Origin: Mycolicibacterium chubuense NBB4
GTDB lineage: Bacteria; Actinomycetota; Actinomycetes; Mycobacteriales; Mycobacteriaceae
DNA length: 64,000 nt
Assembly: GCF_000266905.1 (NCBI RefSeq)
Contig: NC_018022.1
Span: 124,001 to 188,000 of the forward strand
Direction of reading: 5' to 3'
Part shown: in pieces, positions 51,667-61,365 of the stretch
How positions within the stretch are numbered: the stretch's first letter is position 1
How the letters are laid out: every line of letters begins with the position of its first letter
Notes under the pieces: model-generated
The model's input: the letters and a program-made list of their open reading frames with translations, nothing else
Databases searched by the model: none
What the model was told of the DNA's origin: nothing
Made by a program: the position numbers and the translations under genes

Positions 51667-53289
51667 ATGAGACTGACTCAGTTTGAGGTCCGAGGGCATC
51701 GGGTCCTCCAAGACATGACAGTGGACGTTCGCGACCATCTAGTCATCATCGGAGCCAATGACGTAGGGAAGACTTGGATCCTGCGTCTACTGCACGCTCT
51801 CCTCGGAGCATCGGTGCAACAGCTGTTTCAGACCTTTACCCTCACCGACATCCGCGAAGGCGAAGACGAGCTGAGCGTAGTCGCACGCCTAGAGGATCTG
51901 GATGCGGACGAGCTTGCTCTCTTCCCGTTTGAGACTTCCGTTGAGGCCGGGGAGCCTAATTATCTTGTCCTACAGCTAGAGGTTAGGCCATCAGAAGAAG
52001 ACCCGGACAACGTGGCAATCACACGTTTCTTCCCAGATTCCGGAACTCGGCGAGGCCCAAGTCGCAATCAACTGTTGGCAATTGGTTGGCGGTATCTTCC
52101 TGCTACACGTTCGAGCGGCCCGGAGTTCATGGACGGCCGAACAAGCCCTTTCCGCACAATGCTCGACTCGGCCGATCTTGGGGACGAGATCGAGGACTTC
52201 GGCGCGCTGCTTCAAGAATTTAACAACAAGCTGGAGGAGAATACCGCCTTACTTGAACTGCGTAAGACAATTGCGACGCATTTGTCTCGATCCGTCCCCA
52301 AGACTTATACCGAGGATGCGCTCGCTATTAGAACGTCGGCTGATCCGGTCGATCAACCCTTACAAGACGTAACCATCTATCTACGGGAAGGGGACCGCTT
52401 CAAGTCATTGTCAGAACAGAGTGATGGCATGAGGCAGTTGATGGCGCTGACGTTTTTCGATCTTGCTCAGGTCCGGTCCAACATTGTTGCCGTGGATGAG
52501 CCGGAGATCCACTTACACGCATCGAGTCAGCGCACGGTGGCGGCCCTTTTCGCAGAATCTCCTAAGCAACGGATCGTCGTAACCCACTCCCCCTACATCG
52601 TTCACCGATTCGAGCCGAAACACGTCCTCGTCATCAATCCGGCCAGCGAGGCAAGGCAACTTGCAGAAGAGAACTTTTCCGATGTCGAAAAGGAGATGCT
52701 GCACTGGTGGTCGCCATACTTGCTCGAGAGCCTCACGGCCAGGAGGGTCCTGCTCGTCGAGGGCCTTGCTGACCGAATTCTGATCGAAGCTGCCGCAAGA
52801 GCACTTGGCATCGGCCTCGACCGCATTGGCGTGTCAGTCTTAGCCTTGGATGGAGCAGATAAGTTCAGTCACGTGCTAAAGATTCTCGGTCGCAATGGGT
52901 TCCGCCTTCCAGTCTGCGGTCTCTGCGACGAGGATAGGGAGCAATCTTGGGCTGGAACGTTAGGTCTACGACCGCGCGCACTCGAACAAAACGGCTTCTT
53001 CGTTGCACGTAAAGACCTTGAGCACGAGTATGTTCGCGCGGCTGGCGTCAAAAAGGTGGTGGATGCGCTCATAGCTGCGAAGGTCGCACGCACTGAGGGT
53101 ATTACACAATCTACAGGCGCTGCGGACATTGATTCTGTCACCCCAGATCAACTGGGGACCTTCCTGTCTTCGGTGGATAGCAGGAAGGTGCCAGCAGCTA
53201 GGGCAGTGGCACCCATCTTGACGCCAGAAATCGTGGCAGCAAGCCCATCCCTAATGGGGCTAATCAGTTTTTTGAAGGCAGATGCCTGA
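51667..53289 (+). CDS. gajA: OLD-family ATPase/TOPRIM nuclease, GajA-like (Gabija)
   Basis: A 540-aa protein with an ABC-type ATPase domain (Walker A IIGANDVGKTWILRLL, signature region SLSEQSDGMRQLMAL, Walker B NIVAVDEPEIHLHASSQ). A C-terminal TOPRIM nuclease domain follows: Glu in RVLLVEGLADRILI, Asp in LALDGADKFSHV, Asp in CGLCDEDREQ. In Gabija, GajA is a nucleotide-sensing DNA-nicking nuclease that acts with GajB against phage. The next gene, overlapping by 8 bp, is a UvrD-like helicase, which fits the Gabija pair. Its GC content is visibly lower than the backbone, consistent with acquisition. Confidence 0.86.
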   Translation: MRLTQFEVRGHRVLQDMTVDVRDHLVIIGANDVGKTWILRLLHALLGASVQQLFQTFTLTDIREGEDELSVVARLEDLDADELALFPFETSVEAGEPNYLVLQLEVRPSEEDPDNVAITRFFPDSGTRRGPSRNQLLAIGWRYLPATRSSGPEFMDGRTSPFRTMLDSADLGDEIEDFGALLQEFNNKLEENTALLELRKTIATHLSRSVPKTYTEDALAIRTSADPVDQPLQDVTIYLREGDRFKSLSEQSDGMRQLMALTFFDLAQVRSNIVAVDEPEIHLHASSQRTVAALFAESPKQRIVVTHSPYIVHRFEPKHVLVINPASEARQLAEENFSDVEKEMLHWWSPYLLESLTARRVLLVEGLADRILIEAAARALGIGLDRIGVSVLALDGADKFSHVLKILGRNGFRLPVCGLCDEDREQSWAGTLGLRPRALEQNGFFVARKDLEHEYVRAAGVKKVVDALIAAKVARTEGITQSTGAADIDSVTPDQLGTFLSSVDSRKVPAARAVAPILTPEIVAASPSLMGLISFLKADA

Positions 53290-54946
53290 CATGGACACTA
53301 AGAAACCACGCGGACGTCAACAGGAAGCAGTAGAGAGTAGTGCTAACTGCCTTCTTGTAATTGCTCCTCCGGGCTGCGGTAAGACTGAGGTGCTCGCTAT
53401 GCGCGCCGAGCATCTTCTCGCCTCCGGAAAGATCCGTCCGAATCGTCGCATCCTCGCAATTACCTTTACCAACCGTGCCCGCGATAATCTGCGAAGCAGA
53501 CTGGAAGAACAACTGGGCGGAAACCGCTTGCGCAGCTCAATACTGGTCGCAAATTTCCACGAGCTAAGCGCTCGTATCGTAGAGGCGCATCATCGCACTA
53601 TTGGGCTGGCGCCCGGCTTTACCTATCCTCGCCCTGCTTGGCTCCGTCGCGCACTCTCCGAACTTACGTCCGATCGAGCTAGGCATCGTCAGGTGAAGGA
53701 GATTCTGGGCTCGCTAAAGAGAGAACCACTGACGGATGGGCAGCTCGTCGAACGCATCAGAGAGACTGGAAACAGTGACGTTTTAGCTCTGGAGGAGCGC
53801 CGGCTAGAAGCAAACTATATTGACTTCGGAGACCTTCTGCGCCACACCCAATTGTTGCTACGGAACAAGCGAGTTTCGCATCTGTTCCAGCTACACTTCG
53901 ACGCCATCCTTGTCGATGAATTTCAAGATCTTTCGCTGCAGCAGTATGAGATCACTCAGCACATGTGTTCTCGGAATATTACCTACGTTGGCGACCCGCA
54001 CCAGGGCATTTTCGGCTGGGCTGGCGCGGACCCAGTTCATGTTTTGCAAGACATCAGGTCTAGGGCGGACCAGACAATTGATTTGGACGTCAACTTCAGG
54101 TCATCGCCTGCAGTCCTCCGGGTAATTAATTCAGTTTCATCCAGCCTCGGATCCGCGCCTTTACATGCGGCAGAGCCGGAAGAATGGAAATCCGGTGACC
54201 ATGCTTACGCCGTGCAATATGCGACCGACTCAGATGAAGCTGCTGGAATCGTATCCCTGACCGACTATCTTGCCGAGAAGTGCCCGGAAGACACTGTCGG
54301 CGTAATTTGCCGAGCAGAGTACCGGCGTAGTGCCCTCAATTCCGCATATGAGAACGCTCGATATACTCCACAGTTCTGGGACTATGCGCTAGACAACCCC
54401 CGGGTTACACGCTTACTTAAAAGACACTCAAAGCATGTTGACGCAGGCCTAACATTCGACCAACAAGTCGACGAATTGCGCGAGCGCGCAACCGGGTCCT
54501 TCAACCCAGCCGACGTCGACGCAATATCTGAGGTCCATGAGGCCTGCGAGCAGCTAATGCAACATACCGACAGCAATCTTCCGCTTTCCGAATTCATGAA
54601 TAGATTGCGTGACACCACGATGTCTGCAATCAGTCCAGGGGTGCACGTTCTGAATGCGCATGTCGGTAAAGGCCAACAATTCGACTGGGTTGTGGTCATG
54701 GGTCTCGAGGAGGGTCACGTGCCAAGTTCATACTCGACGACGCCGGCGGAGGTTTTGGAGGACCAGAGAATCCTGCTGGTAATGCTGTCGCGGGCGCGAA
54801 AAGGTGTCTTTCTCACTTGCGCGCGCTCCAATCGGAATCAATATGGCCGCTTGTTTCATAACGAAGCGTCGCGGTGGTGGACAGACATGGAGTCGTCGTG
54901 CCAACCGCTTTCACCGTCTGTCGCGGTAGCGATGCGCGTGATGTGA
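53282..54946 (+). CDS. gajB: UvrD/PcrA-like helicase, GajB-like (Gabija)
   Basis: A 554-aa superfamily-I helicase with Walker A IAPPGCGKTEVLAMRA, motif Ia ITFTNRARDNLRSRL, Walker B ILVDEFQDLSLQQYE, motif III YVGDPHQGIFGWAGAD, motif IV LDVNFRSSPAVLRV and late motifs HVGKGQQFDWVVVMGLEEG and LVMLSRARKGVFLT. GajB is activated by DNA termini and partners GajA. The ATG at 53282 overlaps the gajA stop; ATG 53291 is an alternative. Length is slightly above the roughly 500 aa of characterised GajB. Confidence 0.86.
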   Translation: MPDMDTKKPRGRQQEAVESSANCLLVIAPPGCGKTEVLAMRAEHLLASGKIRPNRRILAITFTNRARDNLRSRLEEQLGGNRLRSSILVANFHELSARIVEAHHRTIGLAPGFTYPRPAWLRRALSELTSDRARHRQVKEILGSLKREPLTDGQLVERIRETGNSDVLALEERRLEANYIDFGDLLRHTQLLLRNKRVSHLFQLHFDAILVDEFQDLSLQQYEITQHMCSRNITYVGDPHQGIFGWAGADPVHVLQDIRSRADQTIDLDVNFRSSPAVLRVINSVSSSLGSAPLHAAEPEEWKSGDHAYAVQYATDSDEAAGIVSLTDYLAEKCPEDTVGVICRAEYRRSALNSAYENARYTPQFWDYALDNPRVTRLLKRHSKHVDAGLTFDQQVDELRERATGSFNPADVDAISEVHEACEQLMQHTDSNLPLSEFMNRLRDTTMSAISPGVHVLNAHVGKGQQFDWVVVMGLEEGHVPSSYSTTPAEVLEDQRILLVMLSRARKGVFLTCARSNRNQYGRLFHNEASRWWTDMESSCQPLSPSVAVAMRVM

Positions 54947-55438
54947 CTTCGCCGAGCTTGGATCGTCCACCCGACACCGGTGAAGCGCTGCTGCTCACAC
55001 CAGCGCCAACATCACCAATTCATCCGACCCTGCAGGTCCGCATATCGGGATGCCACAAGTCGTTCACGACCGGCCGTGGACGACTTGTGGTTCTCACCCG
55101 GTGGCCAGGCCCGGCGGGGCGGTACCGCAGTAAATACCGCAGTCGTTTCATCTAGCCTCAGTGCCCACCAACACCAGTAACGGGGAATCCCCAGTTCGAA
55201 ACGGTCCAGCTAACAACTATCACCAACCCTCAACGCAACAAACATCGAGTTCAGAGGATTTTAGTCCGCTTCCTGGCCACTGTCCTCAGAGCCTCAACCG
55301 AAGGGAAACCGGGGCGTGAACTGCATATGTGCGACTACTTGCTTAGCTGTCCAGCCGTGGCGACAGGCGCAGGGTATTCGACCCACTCGAGTACGTCCCC
55401 TGCGCCAACACCGGCCCGTCTAAGAGTTCTCTAAGAAC
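54947..55438. other. intergenic region after Gabija pair, with terminator-like hairpin
   Basis: No gene was found in these 492 bp. CCACAAGTCGT (55053-55063) and its exact complement (55080-55090) form an 11-bp stem with a 16-nt loop, a likely terminator for the Gabija operon although only TTCT follows. The rest shows no recognised feature up to the candidate oriT. Confidence 0.5.
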
Positions 55439-55482
55439 CTCCGGTTTGGTGGTGGCTCCGCCAGCCCCGGAGTTCGTAGCGT
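55439..55482 (+). other. candidate oriT/nic region upstream of traA copy 2
   Basis: A hairpin (CTCCGG 55439-55444 with CCGGAG 55467-55472, inner GGTGG/CCGCC pairs) is followed immediately by TTCGTAGCGT, completing GTTCGTAGCGT at 55472-55482. The same 11 bp occur upstream of TraA1 (16778-16788, opposite strand). A direct repeat, TCTAAGAGT/TCTAAGAAC, lies just before. Hairpin plus short conserved core is the usual MobF nic layout. Confidence 0.5.
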
Positions 55483-55503
55483 GCGGCGCATGCGGACACC
55501 GGC

Positions 55504-58500
55504 GTGCGCGTCATGGTGATGACGCTGCACAAGCTGACCGCCGGGGACGGATACCTGTACCTGGTGCGGCAGGTCGCTGCCGCCGACAGCACCGAACGGG
55601 GCCGCTCCACCTTGGCCGACTACTACTCCGCCAAGGGGGAATCGCCGGGCCGCTGGATGGGCCGCGGCCTGGCAGCCCTGTCGGACACCGGCCGCTGCGA
55701 GGTCACTCCCGCTGTCCGCGAGGAGATTTGGACGGTCGAGGAAGGCTCGGCTGTCGGCGAGGCGCAGATGCGCGCCCTTTACGGGGTGGGTCTGCACCCC
55801 AACGCCGAGCGCATTCAGAACTACGTCATGAACCGCGGCATGGGCAGCCAGCGCGCGGCCAGCCGCCTTGGCCGTGAGTTTCAAGTCCGCGATGGCGAGC
55901 CGGAGTTCGCGCGCCGTTTGGCGGTGGCCTTTCGTGACCACAACGCCGAGATCGGTGCGCACTGGAACGCCACCATCTCCCCAGAGGATCGCGCGCAGAT
56001 CCGCACCCGCGTGGCTGTGAAGTTGTTCGGCGAGGAGTACGGCCGCCCGCCCGCCGATGATCGGGAACTGTCGGGGTTTATCGCCCGCAACACCCGCGCG
56101 AAGACCACCGCGGTCGCCGGGTATGACCTGACGTTCTCGCCGGTGAAATCGGTGTCGGCGCTGTGGGCTATCGCCCCGCTGTCGGTGGCCGAACAGATCG
56201 AAGCAGCCCACGATGCGGCGGTCGCCGACGTCCTGGAATGGCTGCAGGATCAGGCCGCGTTCACCCGCACCGGCGCCGGTGGCGTCGCCCAGGTCGACAC
56301 CGAAGGGCTCATCGCCGCGGCGTTCACCCACCGCGACTCCCGCGCCGGAGATCCGGATCTGCACACCCATGTCGCGATCTCGAACAAGGTGTCCTATGTC
56401 GACGCCAACGGGGTACGCCGCTGGCTCGCGTTGGACGGCCAACCCCTGCACCGCGTCACCGTCGCGGCCTCGGAGTTGTACAACACCCGCCTGGAAGCGC
56501 ACTTGATCGCCAGCCTCGGTGTGCGGTTCGTCGAACAATCGCGCGGGTGCGGTAAGCGGGCGGTGCGCGAAATCGCCGGAATGTCGGCGGAATTGATGTC
56601 GCGGTGGTCGAGCCGGCGCGCAGCGATCAAGGCCCGTGCCGCCGAGCTGGCCAAGCAGTTTCAGGCCGATCACGGCCGCGAACCGACCAACGTGGAGATC
56701 ATCTCGTTGGCTCAGCAGGCGACGCTGGAATCGCGCGAAGCCAAGCACGAGCCGCGCTCGTTGGCAGAGCAGCGCCACGTGTGGCGCACCCAGGCTGTCG
56801 AGGTCCTCGGGCACCACGGTGTGAGCCAGATGTTGGCCGACACGTTGGCCGCACCGCAGACCACCCGCGAGACCGTGACGATCGACGAGGAATGGATCGC
56901 GTCGCGCGCTGGCGAACTCATCGCCACGGTGGCCGAAACGCGCTCCACCTGGCAGCGCCACCATGTGCGCGCCGAAGCGCTGCGCATGGCCCGCGCCCAC
57001 GACGTGGCGCACGATGTCGCATTGGTCGACAAGCTCACCGAAACCGCCCTCGGGGACACGTTTTCCATACCGCATGCCCGCGTCGCCGACGCCGAGCTGG
57101 GCGAGCCCGTGGCGTTGCGTCGCCGCGACGGTGCCAGCGTCTACCGCCGCCACGGCGTCGAGGCCTACACCAGCCGCGAAATCCTGGCTGCCGAGCGCCG
57201 GATTCTGGACGCGGTGCACCGCAGCGACGGCCGTGTCGCATCTGCGGCGGATGTCGAAATGGCACTAGCCGACTCGGCCGCGGGGGGGCGCACCCTCAAC
57301 CCCGGCCAGGCCGCGTTGGTCTCGGAGATGGCGACCGCGGGGCGCCGTGTCGCACTCGCGCTCGCCCCGGCCGGAACCGGCAAAACCACGGCCATGGCGG
57401 CGCTAGCCCATGCGTGGCGCAGCTCGGGCGGCCACGTGATCGGTTTGGCCCCCACCGCCGATGCAGCGATCGTGCTCGGGGAGGACCTGGGCGCGGTCAC
57501 CGACACCCTCGACAAGTACGTCTGGTCGGCCGATCCCGACAAGGCCGCGACATCCCGTGTACCCGACTGGTTCACCCAGGTCGGACCCGACACCCTCATC
57601 GTGGTCGACGAGGCCGGCAAGGCCGCCACTGCCGGGCTGGACGCAATGATCACCGACGCGCTGCGCAAGGGTGCCAGCGTGCGCCTGGTCGGGGATGACG
57701 GGCAGCTCTCCTCGATCTCGGCCGGCGGCATTCTGCGCGACATCGCCGAAGCCACCGACGCGCTCACCTTGAGCGAAGTGGTGCGGTTCAAGTCGCCCGC
57801 CGAGGCCGCAGCCGGACTCGCGTTGCATGACGCCGACCCGGCCGGAATCGGCTTTTACATCGACCATCACCGCATCCATGTCGGCACCGACGAGACCGCC
57901 GCCGACATGGCCTATCAAGCGTGGCGCGCCGACCAAGCCGCCGGCGGAGATTCCATCCTGCTCGCCCCCACCAACGACATCATCAACGAGCTCAACGCCC
58001 GGGCCCGCGCCGATCGCCTCGCCGCGGATCCGGACGCGGCGACGGCCCCCTCGGTGATGCTGGCCGACCAGCTGCACGCCAGCGTCGGCGACACCGTCCG
58101 CACCCGCAAGAACAACCGGCGGATCACGATCGGACGCAACGACTTCGTGCGCAACGGTTACCGCTACACCATCACCGACGTCCTGCCTGAAGGCGGCGTG
58201 AAAGCCCGGCATCTGCGCAGCGGGCGCATCGTCACGCTGCCGGCGGACTACATCGCCGAGCACGTCACACTGGGCTACGCGGCCACCATCGACTCCGCGC
58301 AGGGATTGACCGCAGGCGGGCGCGCTACTCGAGGCACCTGCCACATCGTCGGCTCGGACATGCTCACCCGCCAGCACCTCTACGTCGCCATGACCCGAGG
58401 CACCGACGAAAATCACCTCTACCTGTCGACCGCCGAGGGCGACCCCCACCGCCTGCTCTCGCCCAAGGCCACCCACCCCGACACCGCAGTCGACGTCCTG

Positions 58501-61365
58501 ACCAGGACGCTGGCCCGCGACGGCGCTCAAGTCTCGGCCACCACCGCCGCCCGCCAGGCCGCCGACCCCGCCGCGCGCCTCAAGGCTGCGGCCGACATGT
58601 ACTACGACGCACTCGGTTCGGCCGCCGAGAACCGCCTCGGTGTCGGCGCCCGCGACCGCCTCGATGCGTTGGCCGACGAGATCATTCCGGCGCTCAGCCA
58701 GCGCGAAGCCTGGCCAGTGCTGCGCCGCAACCTGTCCATCCTGGCCCTTCGCGGCGCGAACCCGCGCGAGCTGCTCACCGAGGCGCTGGCCAAGGGCAGC
58801 GTCGCCGATGCCGCAGACCCCGCCGCGGTTCTCGATCACCGCATCGACCCCGTGGGAACCCATTCGGCCGGCATCGGAGTGCTGCGTTGGCTGCCCGCGA
58901 TCCCCCAAGCCCTGGCCGACGATCCGCAATGGGGCGCCTATCTCGCCCGGCGCGAGGCGCTAGTCGAGGGACTGGCCACCGAGATCCGCACACGTGCCCG
59001 CGCCTGGACCAACGCCAACGCCCCCGCCTGGGCGCGCCCCCTGATCACCGTCAACCCAGTCCTGACCGCCGAGATCGCGGTGTTCCGCGCCTGCACCGGA
59101 GTCGACGAGGCCGACACCCGCCTCACCGGTGCCCGCCAATTCCCGGTGCGCACCCGCGACGTCCAGTCCGCACTGCACCGCTACGCCTCCGCCGACATCG
59201 GCCGCCGCAGCGCCGACACCACCCGCTGGAACGACCTCATCGACAGCATCGACCCACGGCTGCGCACGGACGCCTACTGGCCGCAGCTGGCCACCCAACT
59301 GCTCCAGGCCGCCCGCACCACACCTGACCTGCGCCAGATCATCACCACCGCCGCCCACCAAGGCTCGCTGCCCGACGAGCTCCCCGCCGCCGCACTCTGG
59401 TGGCGCATCGCCGGCGCGCTGTCCCCGACCGCCACGCTGGCCACCACCCATTCGCGGCTACGCCCGCCCTGGGTCAGCGACCTCGACGTGGTGTTCGGGA
59501 CCGCGCTCGCCGAGACCATCACCTCCGACCCCGCCTGGCCCGGCCTGGTCGCCGCGATCAGCGCCGCGGACCCGCGCAAGTGGACACCGCGCGACCTGCT
59601 CCACGTCGCCGCCGAGCAGCTCGCCGACGCCGCACACGACGACCAGCCGATCCCGCCCGGCGATTACGCGCGCCTGATCACCTACACCGTCGATGCGTTC
59701 ACCCATCGCCTGCACGCCCGCCTCGGCGTGGACTTCGACGACCTGCCCACCCCGCAGGACGCGCCGCCCGATCCCGCCGAGGAAGCGCTGTTCCCCCCGG
59801 ACCCCGAAGACCCCTCCACCCACAGCCTCGATGAGCATTCGCCCTTCGACGACCATTTCGACATCGCCCCGCCCGAAGACATCGACGCCCTCGAATACGG
59901 GTCGCAAGAATATGCCGGTCTTGAATTTGAAGACTTCTCAGCAAATCGCCCTACCCCGGAATTGGGCATCACCATGGAATCACTTACTGCCCTGCGCGCC
60001 GAATACCGCATTGTTCACGACCACATCAGAACTTTGGCCGCCGACATTCGCGCCGGAAATGGTCCCGCGACGCGCGCGGCCGCCGGCGATCTGCTGCGCA
60101 TGCGCGGCCAGGTCGACGCCGACCGCCCCTACCGCCACGCCGTCACCAACGTGATGGAGCAGTGGGCCGATGCCGACGCCGCCTACAACGAAACCCTGCG
60201 TCTGGTCGAACACTCTCGCACCCAGCTCGACCTCCTCCTAGCCACCCACGACGCCGATGAACTCGACATCATCTCGGCCCGCCAAACGGTCGCCTTCTAC
60301 ACCGGACTGCTTCCGGCACAACCGCCGTCGCTGCAGTTCCAGCAGACCCTCGCCGACGCTCAAGCCGCCCGAGCTGCGGCGGCCGGCGGCACGATAGTCA
60401 CCGAGAACGACATCGTCATCGCCCGCGGCGACGCCGAGCGCGCTGACCTAGCTGAACTGGCCGCACTGCGCCAGCGTCGACGCGAGCTGCACCGCGACAT
60501 CGAACGCGCCGACCGCGACATCGCCACCGCGTTCGCCGCCGCCCAAACCGCCACCTCCGACACCCTCGACCAGCTCCTCGAATCCGCCCGCGCGGAAGTC
60601 GAACTCCTGCAGCTCGCCGGCCACCTCGACCCCAAGAGCGTTCCGCTGCTCATCCCCGGCTCCGCTCTGTCCGGCCTCGAACCTCAGACCGGCGATCGGC
60701 TCAAGTCCCTGGCCGCACTCCCCTACCGGCTCGCCGTCGTCGGTGCCGACATCGAGGACAGTGAAACCGCCGCAGCCCTCTACACCCTGCGCAGCGCCGC
60801 CAACGCCGACGACCGGAAGGTGCTGTGGCTGGCAGCGTCTGAGTCCAGTTCAGCCCCGGCCCGCGATGCTGAACTGGCCGACACCATCACCACCATCGGC
60901 CACGCGCACCAGCAGGTCAGCGACCACCAATGGATGCTGCCGCCCGGAGCCATCGTCGTCATCGACGATCCCGCGACCGCTGACCCCGGCCAGCTGATCG
61001 ACCTCGCCCGCCACGCCATGGCCGCAGACGCCCGGGTCATCCTCATCGAACACAGCACCAATGCAGGGGCCAGCTCCTCGGCGGTGCGGCTGCTCACCCA
61101 ATCCCTGCCCTGGTGCACGACCCTCACCGCCGCGCCCACCGAGCCCTCAGACCCGCTGCTGGAGCCGGTGCCGGCGGTTGCCCTGGCCGATCGCCTCGGC
61201 CGCACCCACCTCAGCGAATCGTGGCGTCACGTGCTCACCCAGTACGACGGTGCGGCACGCGCCGCGCGCGCGGCGCACCGCCGCCACCTTGCCTTGGGAT
61301 GGCGCACACCCGGGCCGGAGGTCGACGGTCCGGAGCACACCCTGGGCGCCGGCATCGATGACTAG
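55504..61365 (+). CDS. traA: MobF-family relaxase/helicase TraA (copy 2)
   Basis: A 1953-aa conjugative relaxase-helicase, a paralogue of TraA1. The relaxase domain has DYYSAKGESPGRW (Tyr pair about residues 41-42) and the His triad [15 protein letters not shown] near residue 280. The helicase has Walker [14 protein letters not shown], Walker B LIVVDEAGKAATAG, and late motif MLTRQHLYVAMTRGTDENHLY. The long C-terminal half keeps the acidic/coiled-coil layout and a degenerate ATPase segment (GAIVVIDDPATADPGQLIDL). Three in-frame starts (GTG 55504, ATG 55513, ATG 55519) are possible; ATG 55519 aligns with TraA1. The end is tail-to-tail with the DNA ligase gene, sharing a CTAG. Confidence 0.93.
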   Translation: MRVMVMTLHKLTAGDGYLYLVRQVAAADSTERGRSTLADYYSAKGESPGRWMGRGLAALSDTGRCEVTPAVREEIWTVEEGSAVGEAQMRALYGVGLHPNAERIQNYVMNRGMGSQRAASRLGREFQVRDGEPEFARRLAVAFRDHNAEIGAHWNATISPEDRAQIRTRVAVKLFGEEYGRPPADDRELSGFIARNTRAKTTAVAGYDLTFSPVKSVSALWAIAPLSVAEQIEAAHDAAVADVLEWLQDQAAFTRTGAGGVAQVDTEGLIAAAFTHRDSRAGDPDLHTHVAISNKVSYVDANGVRRWLALDGQPLHRVTVAASELYNTRLEAHLIASLGVRFVEQSRGCGKRAVREIAGMSAELMSRWSSRRAAIKARAAELAKQFQADHGREPTNVEIISLAQQATLESREAKHEPRSLAEQRHVWRTQAVEVLGHHGVSQMLADTLAAPQTTRETVTIDEEWIASRAGELIATVAETRSTWQRHHVRAEALRMARAHDVAHDVALVDKLTETALGDTFSIPHARVADAELGEPVALRRRDGASVYRRHGVEAYTSREILAAERRILDAVHRSDGRVASAADVEMALADSAAGGRTLNPGQAALVSEMATAGRRVALALAPAGTGKTTAMAALAHAWRSSGGHVIGLAPTADAAIVLGEDLGAVTDTLDKYVWSADPDKAATSRVPDWFTQVGPDTLIVVDEAGKAATAGLDAMITDALRKGASVRLVGDDGQLSSISAGGILRDIAEATDALTLSEVVRFKSPAEAAAGLALHDADPAGIGFYIDHHRIHVGTDETAADMAYQAWRADQAAGGDSILLAPTNDIINELNARARADRLAADPDAATAPSVMLADQLHASVGDTVRTRKNNRRITIGRNDFVRNGYRYTITDVLPEGGVKARHLRSGRIVTLPADYIAEHVTLGYAATIDSAQGLTAGGRATRGTCHIVGSDMLTRQHLYVAMTRGTDENHLYLSTAEGDPHRLLSPKATHPDTAVDVLTRTLARDGAQVSATTAARQAADPAARLKAAADMYYDALGSAAENRLGVGARDRLDALADEIIPALSQREAWPVLRRNLSILALRGANPRELLTEALAKGSVADAADPAAVLDHRIDPVGTHSAGIGVLRWLPAIPQALADDPQWGAYLARREALVEGLATEIRTRARAWTNANAPAWARPLITVNPVLTAEIAVFRACTGVDEADTRLTGARQFPVRTRDVQSALHRYASADIGRRSADTTRWNDLIDSIDPRLRTDAYWPQLATQLLQAARTTPDLRQIITTAAHQGSLPDELPAAALWWRIAGALSPTATLATTHSRLRPPWVSDLDVVFGTALAETITSDPAWPGLVAAISAADPRKWTPRDLLHVAAEQLADAAHDDQPIPPGDYARLITYTVDAFTHRLHARLGVDFDDLPTPQDAPPDPAEEALFPPDPEDPSTHSLDEHSPFDDHFDIAPPEDIDALEYGSQEYAGLEFEDFSANRPTPELGITMESLTALRAEYRIVHDHIRTLAADIRAGNGPATRAAAGDLLRMRGQVDADRPYRHAVTNVMEQWADADAAYNETLRLVEHSRTQLDLLLATHDADELDIISARQTVAFYTGLLPAQPPSLQFQQTLADAQAARAAAAGGTIVTENDIVIARGDAERADLAELAALRQRRRELHRDIERADRDIATAFAAAQTATSDTLDQLLESARAEVELLQLAGHLDPKSVPLLIPGSALSGLEPQTGDRLKSLAALPYRLAVVGADIEDSETAAALYTLRSAANADDRKVLWLAASESSSAPARDAELADTITTIGHAHQQVSDHQWMLPPGAIVVIDDPATADPGQLIDLARHAMAADARVILIEHSTNAGASSSAVRLLTQSLPWCTTLTAAPTEPSDPLLEPVPAVALADRLGRTHLSESWRHVLTQYDGAARAARAAHRRHLALGWRTPGPEVDGPEHTLGAGIDD

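Noticed and set aside
55420..58929. Two long minus-strand frames opposite TraA2 (55420-57219 and 57403-58929)
   Set aside because: Antisense shadows of the relaxase/helicase coding region.
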